Below the pieces are notes generated by a model that was not told where the DNA came from, made no database searches, and saw nothing but the letters and a program-made list of their open reading frames with translations. The position numbers and the translations under genes are program-made. A DNA stretch of 64,000 nt from the NCBI GenBank assembly GCA_009773205.1, contig WPAE01000004.1, forward strand, positions 1 to 64,000. The letters are read 5' to 3'. This stretch comes from Ignavibacteria bacterium. GTDB taxonomy: Bacteria > Bacteroidota > Ignavibacteria > Ignavibacteriales > Melioribacteraceae. Of this stretch, positions 33,412 through 42,688 are shown piece by piece; positions within the stretch are counted from its first letter, which is position 1; each line of letters starts with the position of its first letter.

Positions 33412-34148
33412 GCCGCCTCTCTGAAAAAAGCATTCTCACCAGGTCTGATGTGCTTAAGTCTTTTAATCACTTGTTCTGACTGCTTAGTTAATTCATTATT
33501 AGTAGCATTTTGTAGAATAGGAGGATTTTCTATAGCATTTCTAACACTTATATCTAAATCCTTATAAAGAACTGGAGAAGGAACTCTGAAAACAATATCC
33601 AAATCTTTTCGAATTCCAATTATGATTATTCTTTGTCTTGATTGAGGAACACCATAATTATCGAACTTATATAGATGTGGGTAAACAGAATAACCAGTGT
33701 CAAATAAATCTTGCAAAATATTATTGAAAGTTTTTCCTTCGTTAGCGTTTCGCAGCCCTCCAACATTTTCAGCAAGGAACCACATTGGTTGAAATATTTT
33801 TAATGCTTTAACACCAGAAGAATATAATGGTCCATATACACCATCTATACCTTTTTGTTCACCAACAACACTAAAATCATTGCATGGAAAACCAAATGCA
33901 AGAGCATCAATTTCAGAAATATTTTTAAGAACCCTGTAATCTAATTTCCTAATATCTTTATGAATAACTGATTTCGGATTATCTGGACAAATATTTTTTA
34001 TATAAGTATTACAAGAATCCGTATCGTAATCTGTTGACCAAGCGTGCGCGATTTCAAATTTATCAAATGAGTTATTCGCTTTGGCGAGTTTTGCAGCCAA
34101 ACCAAGACCACCGGGCCCACAGAACAATTCACCAAATTTAAAAATCAT
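33408..34148 (-). CDS. C5-cytosine methyltransferase, N-terminal part (motifs I-VIII)
   Basis: A 246-residue first part of a C5 DNA methyltransferase. It has motif I FGELFCGPGGLGLAA, motif IV FGFPCNDFS (catalytic Cys), motif VI FLAENVGGL, and motif VIII QSRQRIIIIGI, then ends after RLKHIRPGENAFFREAA with a stop. Motifs IX and X are missing here and sit 1 kb downstream at 32009-32380. ATG at 34148 has AAAGG at good distance; TTG at 34181 is an alternative. The break lies where two-subunit C5 enzymes such as M.AquI are split, and the size is close to that alpha subunit. Cys and ENV are intact, so activity is possible if the second part is made. Confidence 0.9.
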   Translation of the reverse strand: MIFKFGELFCGPGGLGLAAKLAKANNSFDKFEIAHAWSTDYDTDSCNTYIKNICPDNPKSVIHKDIRKLDYRVLKNISEIDALAFGFPCNDFSVVGEQKGIDGVYGPLYSSGVKALKIFQPMWFLAENVGGLRNANEGKTFNNILQDLFDTGYSVYPHLYKFDNYGVPQSRQRIIIIGIRKDLDIVFRVPSPVLYKDLDISVRNAIENPPILQNATNNELTKQSEQVIKRLKHIRPGENAFFREAA

Positions 34149-34275
34149 ATAAGCCTTTCTTTCTTTTTTATTCCAACTCAAATATAACCTATTATTTCGT
34201 TTTCCTAAATAGAATATGGATACGCGTAACTATATGAAACGCTTTTAGAGTGCAACTCTGCCGATTCCATTACAG

Positions 34276-35445
34276 TTACATTTTTAATTTACTTTTTAAC
34301 CAGCCGGGAACCGCATCTTTGTGTACCATTATAGCAATGGTTTTTAGCCTTGCGTAAATTTCGCTCATGTACCAATAGCCATCATATTTTTTATCTTTTG
34401 TTCCCCACGAGTTTTTTACATAATAAAATTTGTAGCCGCGTTTATCTCTTGCCAATCCTGTAATGTGCATTAAGTGATCATCGGTGGTAGTTTGATTATC
34501 AAAAGATACCTGTCTCATCTCTTGTGTAATAAATTTTTCTTTAAGTGGCTCCTCGGTTTTATTCTCCGCGTTGTCTTGCTCAATATCTTCAAGCTCAACT
34601 TGAGGAATAATAGCAATCCCTTTCTTTTTATCAAAACTTTTTTCGCTTACATCTCCATCCCAAACAACAGAAAATCCTTTAGATAAAGCGGTATCAATTA
34701 AAGCAATCATTTCGTTAATTGGAATATTGTAGTACTTATCATTACTCCAGTTATCCGGAATTTCCAGAACGAACTTGGAATAAAACGGATGATGCGAGTA
34801 GGAAGTAAACTCAACGTAATCATCAGGGTTAAAATTTAGCGAATCACAAAAATTTTTAGGAGTGAAGATTCTTCCGAGATAATCAAACTTTACAGGCGGT
34901 GTTCCAAGATATATATTTAGCGTAGATTCAAAAACTTCATGCCAGCGAGGAGTAATTTTTCCGCCTTTGTTTCTTTTTACGGAGCTGACTATACCTTCCA
35001 ACACTTCTGCCATTTCTCCGTGATTGTGCTCATCTTCGCCAATATTCATTCCTTTATAATTCGCTTCGGGTATCATTCCTTTTTCGCGGATTATATTCAT
35101 TACATCGTGAGCCTGCCCGCCAACACTAAAATTTGTTGTGCCTGAATAACGAATATACTTTTGCGCTTTTAGCGGATAAGCATGGCGAACAAACCACATT
35201 GGAGAAATAAAGTGTTCTCCTTTTTTCATTCTAAGGAGTTCTGTTTCTATAAAAGATGTTGTGGCAAACGACCAGCAAGTGCCGGTTTTGGCTTGGTTTT
35301 TAACTGGTGTTGTTTTTACTTGATGAACCATCTCAAACTTGTAAACATCTTCTTCGCTTTTCTTTTTCTTGGTTTGAGTAAAAACAGAGTTATGTACAAA
35401 AAGAAATGAAATTAAAACAACCGGTAACAAACATGTTCTCTTCAT
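34276..35445 (-). CDS. Exported C1 family cysteine peptidase (bleomycin hydrolase-like)
   Basis: A 389-residue papain-superfamily peptidase with a signal peptide (LLPVVLISFLFVHNSVFTQ). The oxyanion Gln and nucleophile are in VKNQAKTGTCWSFA, the catalytic His in HLMHITGLA and the Asn in YVKNSWGTK. It resembles the C1B aminopeptidase C/bleomycin hydrolase group (GQAHDVMNIIREKGMIPEANYKG), which is usually cytoplasmic, so export is a Bacteroidota variation. ATG at 35445 gives a proper signal peptide; longer in-frame starts upstream would run into repeats. Confidence 0.88.
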   Translation of the reverse strand: MKRTCLLPVVLISFLFVHNSVFTQTKKKKSEEDVYKFEMVHQVKTTPVKNQAKTGTCWSFATTSFIETELLRMKKGEHFISPMWFVRHAYPLKAQKYIRYSGTTNFSVGGQAHDVMNIIREKGMIPEANYKGMNIGEDEHNHGEMAEVLEGIVSSVKRNKGGKITPRWHEVFESTLNIYLGTPPVKFDYLGRIFTPKNFCDSLNFNPDDYVEFTSYSHHPFYSKFVLEIPDNWSNDKYYNIPINEMIALIDTALSKGFSVVWDGDVSEKSFDKKKGIAIIPQVELEDIEQDNAENKTEEPLKEKFITQEMRQVSFDNQTTTDDHLMHITGLARDKRGYKFYYVKNSWGTKDKKYDGYWYMSEIYARLKTIAIMVHKDAVPGWLKSKLKM

Positions 35446-35508
35446 AAAGCCCCTTTTTATGTTTTGTTGATAGCAAAATAAATGTTGCTTAATTAAAAAT
35501 AAAGCCCT

Positions 35509-35700
35509 GTTTGTACTTCGCTTTCTTCGGGCAAGCGCTTTGTTCGTTAACCCTTGCCGATGTAATATAATCCGCCAGAGGCGGACGAGTGTCAAATTCC
35601 CCGCCTCTTGAGGCGAATAAATAAAATTTGTTTTCAGAAACCCCGCTGCCCCGCCTGCCAAAGCAAAGCGGCGGGCAGGTTGCGGCGGGGAGCTTCATCT
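35509..35700. repeat. Cluster of GC-rich palindromic repeats
   Basis: Several GC-rich inverted units lie in the gap 35446-36027: CTTCGGGCAAGC, TCCGCCAGAGGCGGACGAG, CCCCGCCTCTTGAGGCG, and CCCCGC...CCGCCTGCC with GGCGGGCAGG...GCGGGG. They resemble the repeats at 21500-21545 and near 24150. The remaining part of the gap (35701-36027) holds no gene that I can see; the SPFH promoter is probably there. Confidence 0.7.
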
Positions 35701-36027
35701 ACTAAATACTCCCGATAGCTTCAAAACAAACTAAGTATATCTCTCCAACAAAGTATTTATCAGAGGACTTATATAATTCACTAAAAAATATTAAATTCAT
35801 CTGCGATTTTTGATTGCGTTACAATTCTAACTAAAACTTACAATGTTGCAATCAAGTTAATATGACTGCACAAAGGTCTGCCATAAGCAGACGTGTGGAA
35901 GCGAACAATTCGACAACATTGAGTTGTGTTAAAAATATCTGCAAGTTAGTTTGGCAATTCTTTGCATGCAGATTACAAGACTTTTCAAAGAATGTAAATT
36001 GATGAAATAAATTATCAGGAGATCACT

Positions 36028-36993
36028 ATGTGGTTTGGAATAATAATAATCGTTGCTGTAATAATTTTTCTCTATGAGTACAGATTGAGAAAGCCGGATC
36101 AGCTTGTTTTAAAAGAATCGGACGGCAAAATTGTTTTGAACAAAACCCGTTTTTATCCAAAAGATTTTTGTCTTGTTCTTCCTAAAACAACGCTGCCATT
36201 GCAATTAAATGTTGAGTCCACAGCTAAGGGCAACCTCGATATAAAAGTAAAACTTGCGGTTACGGTTTCTCTTGCTGCTGGAAATGTTTCGCAGCTAATT
36301 AAAGTTGGCGGTTGGAATTCCAACTCGGTTACAAAAGCAGCAAAAGAATTTGAAGTTGTTCTGCAAAGTCTTGTTAAAGAGTTTACAGTGAAATATGAAA
36401 TTGAGGAACTCTCTTCTGAAAAAATTTACCACTATTTAATCGAAAGAGTTAGTGTAAGCAAAGAGCAATTTGGTTTGGATGTAATTTCGGTTTCTGTGCA
36501 GTCATTTGAAGTAGTTGATCAAAAAATTGCGGAATCTATTCGTCAGCAGGAATCTGCTAGAATACTTGAGCAGACAGAATTGTTGAACCAGAAAGCAAGA
36601 ATTACTGCTGCAAAGGCAAAACTAAAAGCAGATGAAGAAATTGCTTTTTTAGAAAACGAACTCGAATTGAAAAAGTTTGATTTAAGACGCACCGAGCTTG
36701 ATAAAGAATCTGAACTTGCCGATAAGAGAATAAAGGAAGAATTAAAGCGCAAGAAGTTGAACCTTGAGTTTGAAAAAGAGGAATTGGAAATGCTGAAGAA
36801 CAATCCGGAGTTGTTGCTGCTTTCTCCACAAGCTGCACGACTTGCAGAAGCAAGCCAAAGTTTGAAAAACGCGCGTACAGTGGTAAATCTTTCTCCAAGC
36901 GATATTGCTCAAGGTTCCGACTTGCTGAATGTTTTTCAAAATTTTTTGCTAAAGACAGTAAGCGGTTCATCAAAAAACGAAGAGAAGAAATAA
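36028..36993 (+). CDS. SPFH/band-7 domain membrane protein
   Basis: A 321-residue protein with an N-terminal transmembrane segment (about 2-16), an SPFH/band-7 domain (about 35-175) and a long charged coiled coil (about 175-265, QQESARILEQTELLNQKA onwards), ending in a helical tail (LLLLSPQAARLAEASQSL). Such proteins form membrane-bound oligomers or scaffolds (stomatin, flotillin). AGGAG precedes the ATG at 36028. The giant aminotransferase/PEPC-like gene starts 11 bases after its stop. That spacing suggests the SPFH protein may hold the giant enzyme at the membrane, but this is inference. Confidence 0.85.
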   Translation: MWFGIIIIVAVIIFLYEYRLRKPDQLVLKESDGKIVLNKTRFYPKDFCLVLPKTTLPLQLNVESTAKGNLDIKVKLAVTVSLAAGNVSQLIKVGGWNSNSVTKAAKEFEVVLQSLVKEFTVKYEIEELSSEKIYHYLIERVSVSKEQFGLDVISVSVQSFEVVDQKIAESIRQQESARILEQTELLNQKARITAAKAKLKADEEIAFLENELELKKFDLRRTELDKESELADKRIKEELKRKKLNLEFEKEELEMLKNNPELLLLSPQAARLAEASQSLKNARTVVNLSPSDIAQGSDLLNVFQNFLLKTVSGSSKNEEKK

Positions 36994-37004
36994 TTTAATT
37001 AAAG

Positions 37005-40000
37005 ATGATAATCGAAAAAGATACTTTAGAATACTTTGCGGTAAAGCAAGTAAAAGCTGCAACTGTTTCCGAGATTAGCGAGGCAACAGCTTCATCGCCT
37101 GTTCCGCCGGAAGATCGTGTAAATTTTCACATCGGAAATCCTGTGCAGGATGTGCAGCTTTCATCTGCGTATTTGAGAATTGTGAATAGAATTGACATTG
37201 CGCGTGAAGAACTAACTGATAACGATCTTGATGCTTTCCTTAAAGAATTGGGATTAGAACCCGAAGCCAAAACGGAACTTGAATTCTTTCTGGATTTAAT
37301 TAAGAAAAGCGCGCCTTATACACCACGCGGCGGGTTCAACAAAAACGCGCCAAGCTTCTTGATAAAACATTTTAATGAGTGGCTCACAAAAAATCAGCAA
37401 GAGCCACTTGCTTACGATCTTGGTGAAAAAACCGGAAGACGCGAAATTATAATTGCAACCGGCGGAGTTAACGAAGCATTACGAATGCTTCTTCACGCGC
37501 TTTCAAGTTTTCTGGTTCATAAACCTGCAAAAGTTTTTACTTATGGAATTACGCTTCCGGATCATATAAAAAATTATAACTCGCTTAGTTTTTCTTGTTT
37601 ATCCAACGACGAAGAAAAACTTGTTAGTAAACTGAAGGAAGGATTGTCAGTTTCTCAGATCAAGCCGGCTTTTCTTGTGCTTGGTAAAAACACAAAAGAA
37701 GAAACGCGAAGAGAACTTCGTCAGCTAAGTTTACAGATTCCTCTGTTTTTTGTTGAAGCTAACGATGCGCCGAATCATCTTTCTCTTGCGCGTGAAGCAA
37801 AGATGATGAACCGCGTGCTGCGTATTTTAACACCAGGAATTTTTTCTCCGGCGCTTAAGAATCTTTCAACCTTGTTTTTTGCGGGGAATCCAGAATTCAT
37901 AGAAATCATTGAGACAATTCATTTTCAGTTGAAAGGAACGCCATCGGCTTCCGAAATAGAATTGCTTTCTTACATTTTAAAGAACGATCTAGTTAAGCAG
38001 TTTGAAAGCAAGAGAGAATCTAATATTACAGTCGAAACAGAATACGACGGTTATCTATCAGAAGGAATAAACGAAGCGGCTTTTGCTTTACACACAAAAG
38101 TTTATGAAGAAAAATTTAGTTCTATCATCTCGAACAAATCGGAACGTTTTGGAGAGATTGCAGAGGGTTTGCAAGAAAAAGCAAGGTTGCTGATTTCAAA
38201 TGCAAATAAGCAGACAAATATTTATAAGTATGATCTCTTGGGCGGATTAACTGCTAACGAGCTGCTTGGCAGACTTATTTCAAATATACATTCCAAAAGT
38301 TTTGCCTCTGAGCTGGTTGATAGTTTTCTTCATTCGTTTTTAGCTCATCACACCGAGTACATAAAAAAGAATTGCTACGTAGTCAGCGGCTCATCAAGAA
38401 CCGGATTAGGATTGTTAGGCTTTCATTGCGGAATTACAGAGGTAATCTTTCCAGATTTAAGCTGGACGTACGAGCACTGTTTTCCAAAAGTTACGGTTGT
38501 TCCCTTAACAGACGCTTTTGAATTAGACATTGACGGAATAATCTCTGCAGTTAAGAAAAAATTATCTGCAGATCCGAAATGGAAAACTTACGGCGCTGTT
38601 GCTCTTAATAATCCGCATAACGCAACCGGTCAAGAATTCAACAAGTATGAATTGAAGAGACTGCTTAAGTGGCTTCTCACAAATAAAATTTTTGTGGTTG
38701 ATGATTTGTCTTATCAAAATGTTGCGCCAAAAGACTCTCTTGATGTTATAAAAACAATACGCCAATTAACCGATGAACTTGTTGAAGAAGGATACCTAAC
38801 AGAAGAAGAATCTTCTTACGCAATCACAGTTCATTCTGTTTCTAAAACAGACTCGCTTGCCGGCGCGCGTTTGTCTGTAATTGAAATTCGCCATACGGAA
38901 ATTGCAGAAAAATATAGAGATGTTCTTTCAACTATCGAACTGAATCTCGGCGCAATTTTTTTGACTTACTTGTTTTATAGAAACAAAGTTGAAACTGTTA
39001 ATGCGTACTGGCGTTTGCGCAACAGAATTTTCAAAGAAAGAAATTCTGCTTTGGCAGAAGCAGTAGAAATTTTGCCGGAAGTAAGAAACCGTTTCGACAT
39101 TTACATTAAGCCGCCAAAGGGAAGTATGTACCCGCAGATGATTATTAATCAACTTCCCGCCGGACTTTCTTTGGATTGGCTTGCTTCCGGTTTGGCGCGG
39201 CAGGGCATTGGACTTGTTCCTCTTTCAACTTTTGCAAGAACAGAAAAAGGATTTGAAGCAGGAAGAAAAACATTCCGTTTAACACTTGGCGGGACTGACA
39301 ATGCAAAAATTCTTAAGAGCAAAACAAGAAGAGTATTAATTGACTTGAACAGAATGATTGACGAAGAAGCAGCGCATTACAATAAAAAGAAATTTTCTGT
39401 ACAACCTCTTAATGTAAAAAAATCGCAAAACAAAATTGATACTGTTTCTCAATGGAAACATGTAGAAAATAATCTTAAAGATTATTTCGATGTAACACTA
39501 AAGCGTTTTGCCTCGCAGTTCAATGGAAAAATTTCAGATTCGGAAAAAATTAAAAAAGATTATCTGAATGAACGCCTTGATTTATTTAAGCAGCGTTACT
39601 TCGAAAGAACAAATTTAATTTTGGATTTATCCGATGTTATAAATGCTGACAATGGAAAAATCTTAGCGAAAACCTTAGAGAATGAATTTTATAGAGACGA
39701 TTTAGTACGCAGAGAAACAGCTTTCAAAAATAGATTATACGATAGAACTGTTCACCCGACTCAAATGTATTCCTTGAAAGCTGAGTGGGCGTTTGAAAAA
39801 CTGATCGAAAGCTTAATTCGTGGAAAAGAAATTTCGCAAACTCACTTTGAATTGCTTCGCGAAGAATTAGTAAAAGAATTTCTCGGGTTAAATGTTGCAA
39901 TTGTTTCCAATGAAGAATCCGAAGAGTTGGTTTTAGATTTGAATTCAGTTATAGCGGCAGAAAATTATTCGCAACTTTATTCTAAGCAGCCGATTGAAAC

Positions 40001-42605
40001 ATTTCTATCGTTTTGGGGCGATTGGGATGGCAGCAACAGACCAAGCGGGCAAGGGCATCGTTTGGTTGCCGCTGTTCTAATTGAGAACGTTGCTCGCCAA
40101 TCGAAGCTTATTCAGCTGCTTCATAAATATGATAAATCAATTAAAATTGATCCAACACTAATCAGTGAGATTGAAAAACTTCCTAAGAACAATAACCGCT
40201 TTACTGAACTATTCAACGAAATAAACTCGCTTACTCATCAGCTTGAAAAGCGCTATAGAGGAATTCTTCCGTTCAATGTTAAAGCGGGAAAATTCCGAAG
40301 AGTTGGAATGAAGCTGCATATTGCTCAAGATCCTCTCACTCGCTTGTGGCATCATAACGATAGAACCGAGCGTAAAATGCTTGATCTGCGCAAGCAAAGA
40401 AGAGAAACGTTAGAGTATTATTTCTCGCTAAACAAACAGATTAGAAAAACTTTGCATAGATTAATTCCGGCAATTCAAAAAAATATTTCTAATCCGGAAC
40501 TGTTGATTGAAGCCGGTACATACAAAGACTTGCTCAAACGTTTTATAATTACGCCGCGCATTCATCAAAAGTTAATTACTAATCAAGATCCTTTTGCAAT
40601 TGATACTACGGTTCACAACATCAATGAGATAAACGAAATTTCCGGCAAGTATGGCAATCCAGGAATGGTAATGGCTCTGCAAGTAAGCATGACTACTAAG
40701 CCGGATGCGCTTATTTCACTCGATAGAAAACTGCGCGCAAGCCGCGAACAAATTTTAAGAGAAACCTCTGAGGCAAATATTCCTTGTGTTTGGAGCATTC
40801 CTCTTTTTGAAGATTTGGATTCCGTGAAAAAGATTGGAGGTTTCTTAAACAAGATTTGGGAATACTCACTTCAAAGCAGAAGATTGAACCAAGATACAAG
40901 CGAGCGCTTTACAGAAATCATTACTGAAGTTTTTGTTGCAGGCTCAGATTTAAGTCAGCAAATTGGGCAAGCCGCTGGAATGAGATTTTTCAAAGAAGCC
41001 AAATATGAAGTTACGACTTGGCTTGCCGAACGTGGATTGATCGGAAAAATTAGAATGAAAATGGGAAGCGGCGAACCAATGCAGAGGCAAGGCGGATATT
41101 ACACTTCAGTTGCCGGTGCGCGCGCATTTATTCAGTCAAACGATTCTGCAAAAAGATTTGCCGCGCATCTTCAAGAATCTACAAAGAAAAGCACAGAGTA
41201 TGCAACTACACCGCTTGTTGGTGTTTTTGCCGGCGGCGATTTGAGAACATTTCAGAGTAACATTTCGGAGAAGCTGCGGTATCTGCCAGTTCATGATTTT
41301 GCTCAGCTTCTTTATCATGTAAAAGAATCACAAAAGTTTTACGAAACTGAAATTCACCGCGCAGGCGAACCTATTGTTGAAACACGCTTGCAATTCAAAA
41401 CACGCGGCTTAAAAGAATTAGAGCGTCTTACAATTGGCAAGAAAGATATAGTCTTTGATGAGTTCCTTCCCATTCTTACAGAAAACTTCAGACAGATTCT
41501 TTACGGAAGAGAAGAAGATGTAGTTGGCATTCACATAATTTCTTATTTCATTGGAAGAACAACGCCGCCGCTAAGAGACCGTCCAACTGTTCGTCCGGGA
41601 CAAAACGTTGGCGGAAGCGCCGGACAAAAAATTTTAGAAAAGATTGCCGGTACAATTCCATTTTCAAAATATGGAAGTTTGCTTCGCGCAATTTCTCATA
41701 ATCAATCTCAAACTGTCGTGCTGGGAATAAATCAACTTACAACCGGATTATTTCGTGCGCTCGATGAATTTTCTCAAAAGCAGAACACAGAAGCATCTTT
41801 GCTAATTGCCGATAGAATTTTACCTAATCTGCCTGTGTACGAAATTCTTCACACGCTTCGTATCTATCACGATGTAGGTTTGACTTATCTCAACAAACTT
41901 GAAAAAGCTTTTCCGGCTGGAAACTCGGCTCTGATTGCTTTGCGTGAAGATGTTGACGCGATTAAAAAATATCTGCCGCTGTTCCAAAGAGAGCTTTTGC
42001 GCAGGCATGGAATTGATGTAAACGACTTCTTTGAGAAAGATAAATTTATAGTTGATCTGCTTCCAACTCTCCGCGCAGATGTTGCGGTTTTACTTCAGCC
42101 GGATTTATTTAACACAAGTGTTGAAAAACTATTTTCGCAAATCAGCGGCAATGTTGAGAAAAATTGGCAGGAAGAAATAAAAGAACTTCTCGAAATCCCG
42201 AAGAAAGTTCAGCAATGGCGTGCTGAAATTTGGAATCTGCTCGAGCAGCCCGTTTTTCAACGTGTAGCAAGTTTTGTTGAACTTGCCATAGCGCTTCATT
42301 CTCTATCTGCAAATAGTTTTTCAAAAGAAAATTTGTTTTCAGCAAAGAAAGCTAAAACGCCTCAGATGCCAAGCCTTTCGCAAGCATCGGCTGATGAGAA
42401 CATGCATCAGTTTTTAGGCGCTGCAATGGAATATCTCTCAGCAGTTTCTCAAGAAATGGTTGAGGTGCCGATTAATATAATTCGTGCGCTAAAAGAAGCC
42501 GAGAGAATTATAAAGATTGAAGAGCAAGCGCTCACTTCGAGACAACAAGATATGCTCAGATTTTATTTGCTTCAAATTGCCCGGCTAACCGGAGAGAATG
42601 GGTAA
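37005..42605 (+). CDS. Giant fusion: tandem aminotransferase folds plus PEPC-like region
   Basis: A single 1866-residue frame. Residues about 35-400 look like a degenerate class I aminotransferase (FHIGNPVQD, ATGGVNEAL at 151) lacking the PLP lysine. Residues about 440-790 are an intact one: VSGSSRTGLG (459), LNNPHNATG (533), VVDDLSYQN (566), the PLP lysine in SVSKTDSLAGARLS (Lys614) and the carboxylate-binding Arg in FRLTLGG (757). Residues about 800-1866 resemble phosphoenolpyruvate carboxylase: TVHPTQ (His917) for TAHPTE, FWGDWDGSNRP (1003) for WMGGDRDGNP, AGSD (1312) and GSGEPMQRQGG (1353) for the glycine loop. Several PEPC positions are altered, so activity is uncertain. If both halves work, PEP and bicarbonate could give oxaloacetate and then aspartate. 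It is probably cotranscribed with the SPFH gene. Confidence 0.75.
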   Translation: MIIEKDTLEYFAVKQVKAATVSEISEATASSPVPPEDRVNFHIGNPVQDVQLSSAYLRIVNRIDIAREELTDNDLDAFLKELGLEPEAKTELEFFLDLIKKSAPYTPRGGFNKNAPSFLIKHFNEWLTKNQQEPLAYDLGEKTGRREIIIATGGVNEALRMLLHALSSFLVHKPAKVFTYGITLPDHIKNYNSLSFSCLSNDEEKLVSKLKEGLSVSQIKPAFLVLGKNTKEETRRELRQLSLQIPLFFVEANDAPNHLSLAREAKMMNRVLRILTPGIFSPALKNLSTLFFAGNPEFIEIIETIHFQLKGTPSASEIELLSYILKNDLVKQFESKRESNITVETEYDGYLSEGINEAAFALHTKVYEEKFSSIISNKSERFGEIAEGLQEKARLLISNANKQTNIYKYDLLGGLTANELLGRLISNIHSKSFASELVDSFLHSFLAHHTEYIKKNCYVVSGSSRTGLGLLGFHCGITEVIFPDLSWTYEHCFPKVTVVPLTDAFELDIDGIISAVKKKLSADPKWKTYGAVALNNPHNATGQEFNKYELKRLLKWLLTNKIFVVDDLSYQNVAPKDSLDVIKTIRQLTDELVEEGYLTEEESSYAITVHSVSKTDSLAGARLSVIEIRHTEIAEKYRDVLSTIELNLGAIFLTYLFYRNKVETVNAYWRLRNRIFKERNSALAEAVEILPEVRNRFDIYIKPPKGSMYPQMIINQLPAGLSLDWLASGLARQGIGLVPLSTFARTEKGFEAGRKTFRLTLGGTDNAKILKSKTRRVLIDLNRMIDEEAAHYNKKKFSVQPLNVKKSQNKIDTVSQWKHVENNLKDYFDVTLKRFASQFNGKISDSEKIKKDYLNERLDLFKQRYFERTNLILDLSDVINADNGKILAKTLENEFYRDDLVRRETAFKNRLYDRTVHPTQMYSLKAEWAFEKLIESLIRGKEISQTHFELLREELVKEFLGLNVAIVSNEESEELVLDLNSVIAAENYSQLYSKQPIETFLSFWGDWDGSNRPSGQGHRLVAAVLIENVARQSKLIQLLHKYDKSIKIDPTLISEIEKLPKNNNRFTELFNEINSLTHQLEKRYRGILPFNVKAGKFRRVGMKLHIAQDPLTRLWHHNDRTERKMLDLRKQRRETLEYYFSLNKQIRKTLHRLIPAIQKNISNPELLIEAGTYKDLLKRFIITPRIHQKLITNQDPFAIDTTVHNINEINEISGKYGNPGMVMALQVSMTTKPDALISLDRKLRASREQILRETSEANIPCVWSIPLFEDLDSVKKIGGFLNKIWEYSLQSRRLNQDTSERFTEIITEVFVAGSDLSQQIGQAAGMRFFKEAKYEVTTWLAERGLIGKIRMKMGSGEPMQRQGGYYTSVAGARAFIQSNDSAKRFAAHLQESTKKSTEYATTPLVGVFAGGDLRTFQSNISEKLRYLPVHDFAQLLYHVKESQKFYETEIHRAGEPIVETRLQFKTRGLKELERLTIGKKDIVFDEFLPILTENFRQILYGREEDVVGIHIISYFIGRTTPPLRDRPTVRPGQNVGGSAGQKILEKIAGTIPFSKYGSLLRAISHNQSQTVVLGINQLTTGLFRALDEFSQKQNTEASLLIADRILPNLPVYEILHTLRIYHDVGLTYLNKLEKAFPAGNSALIALREDVDAIKKYLPLFQRELLRRHGIDVNDFFEKDKFIVDLLPTLRADVAVLLQPDLFNTSVEKLFSQISGNVEKNWQEEIKELLEIPKKVQQWRAEIWNLLEQPVFQRVASFVELAIALHSLSANSFSKENLFSAKKAKTPQMPSLSQASADENMHQFLGAAMEYLSAVSQEMVEVPINIIRALKEAERIIKIEEQALTSRQQDMLRFYLLQIARLTGENG

Positions 42606-42688
42606 AAAATGTAAACCCTCTTCGGCAGGCAGAATTCATTTTTATAATCACCATCTTTATCAAAAATGATATTGAAATATTATGACAC

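Noticed and set aside
34150-34300. Right-hand integron arm matching the GTTAGGCG near 30600
   Set aside because: A complementary AACGCCTAAC-type arm was expected if the R-M island were a cassette. Only weak similarities (TTTAGG, GTTACGCG) are present.
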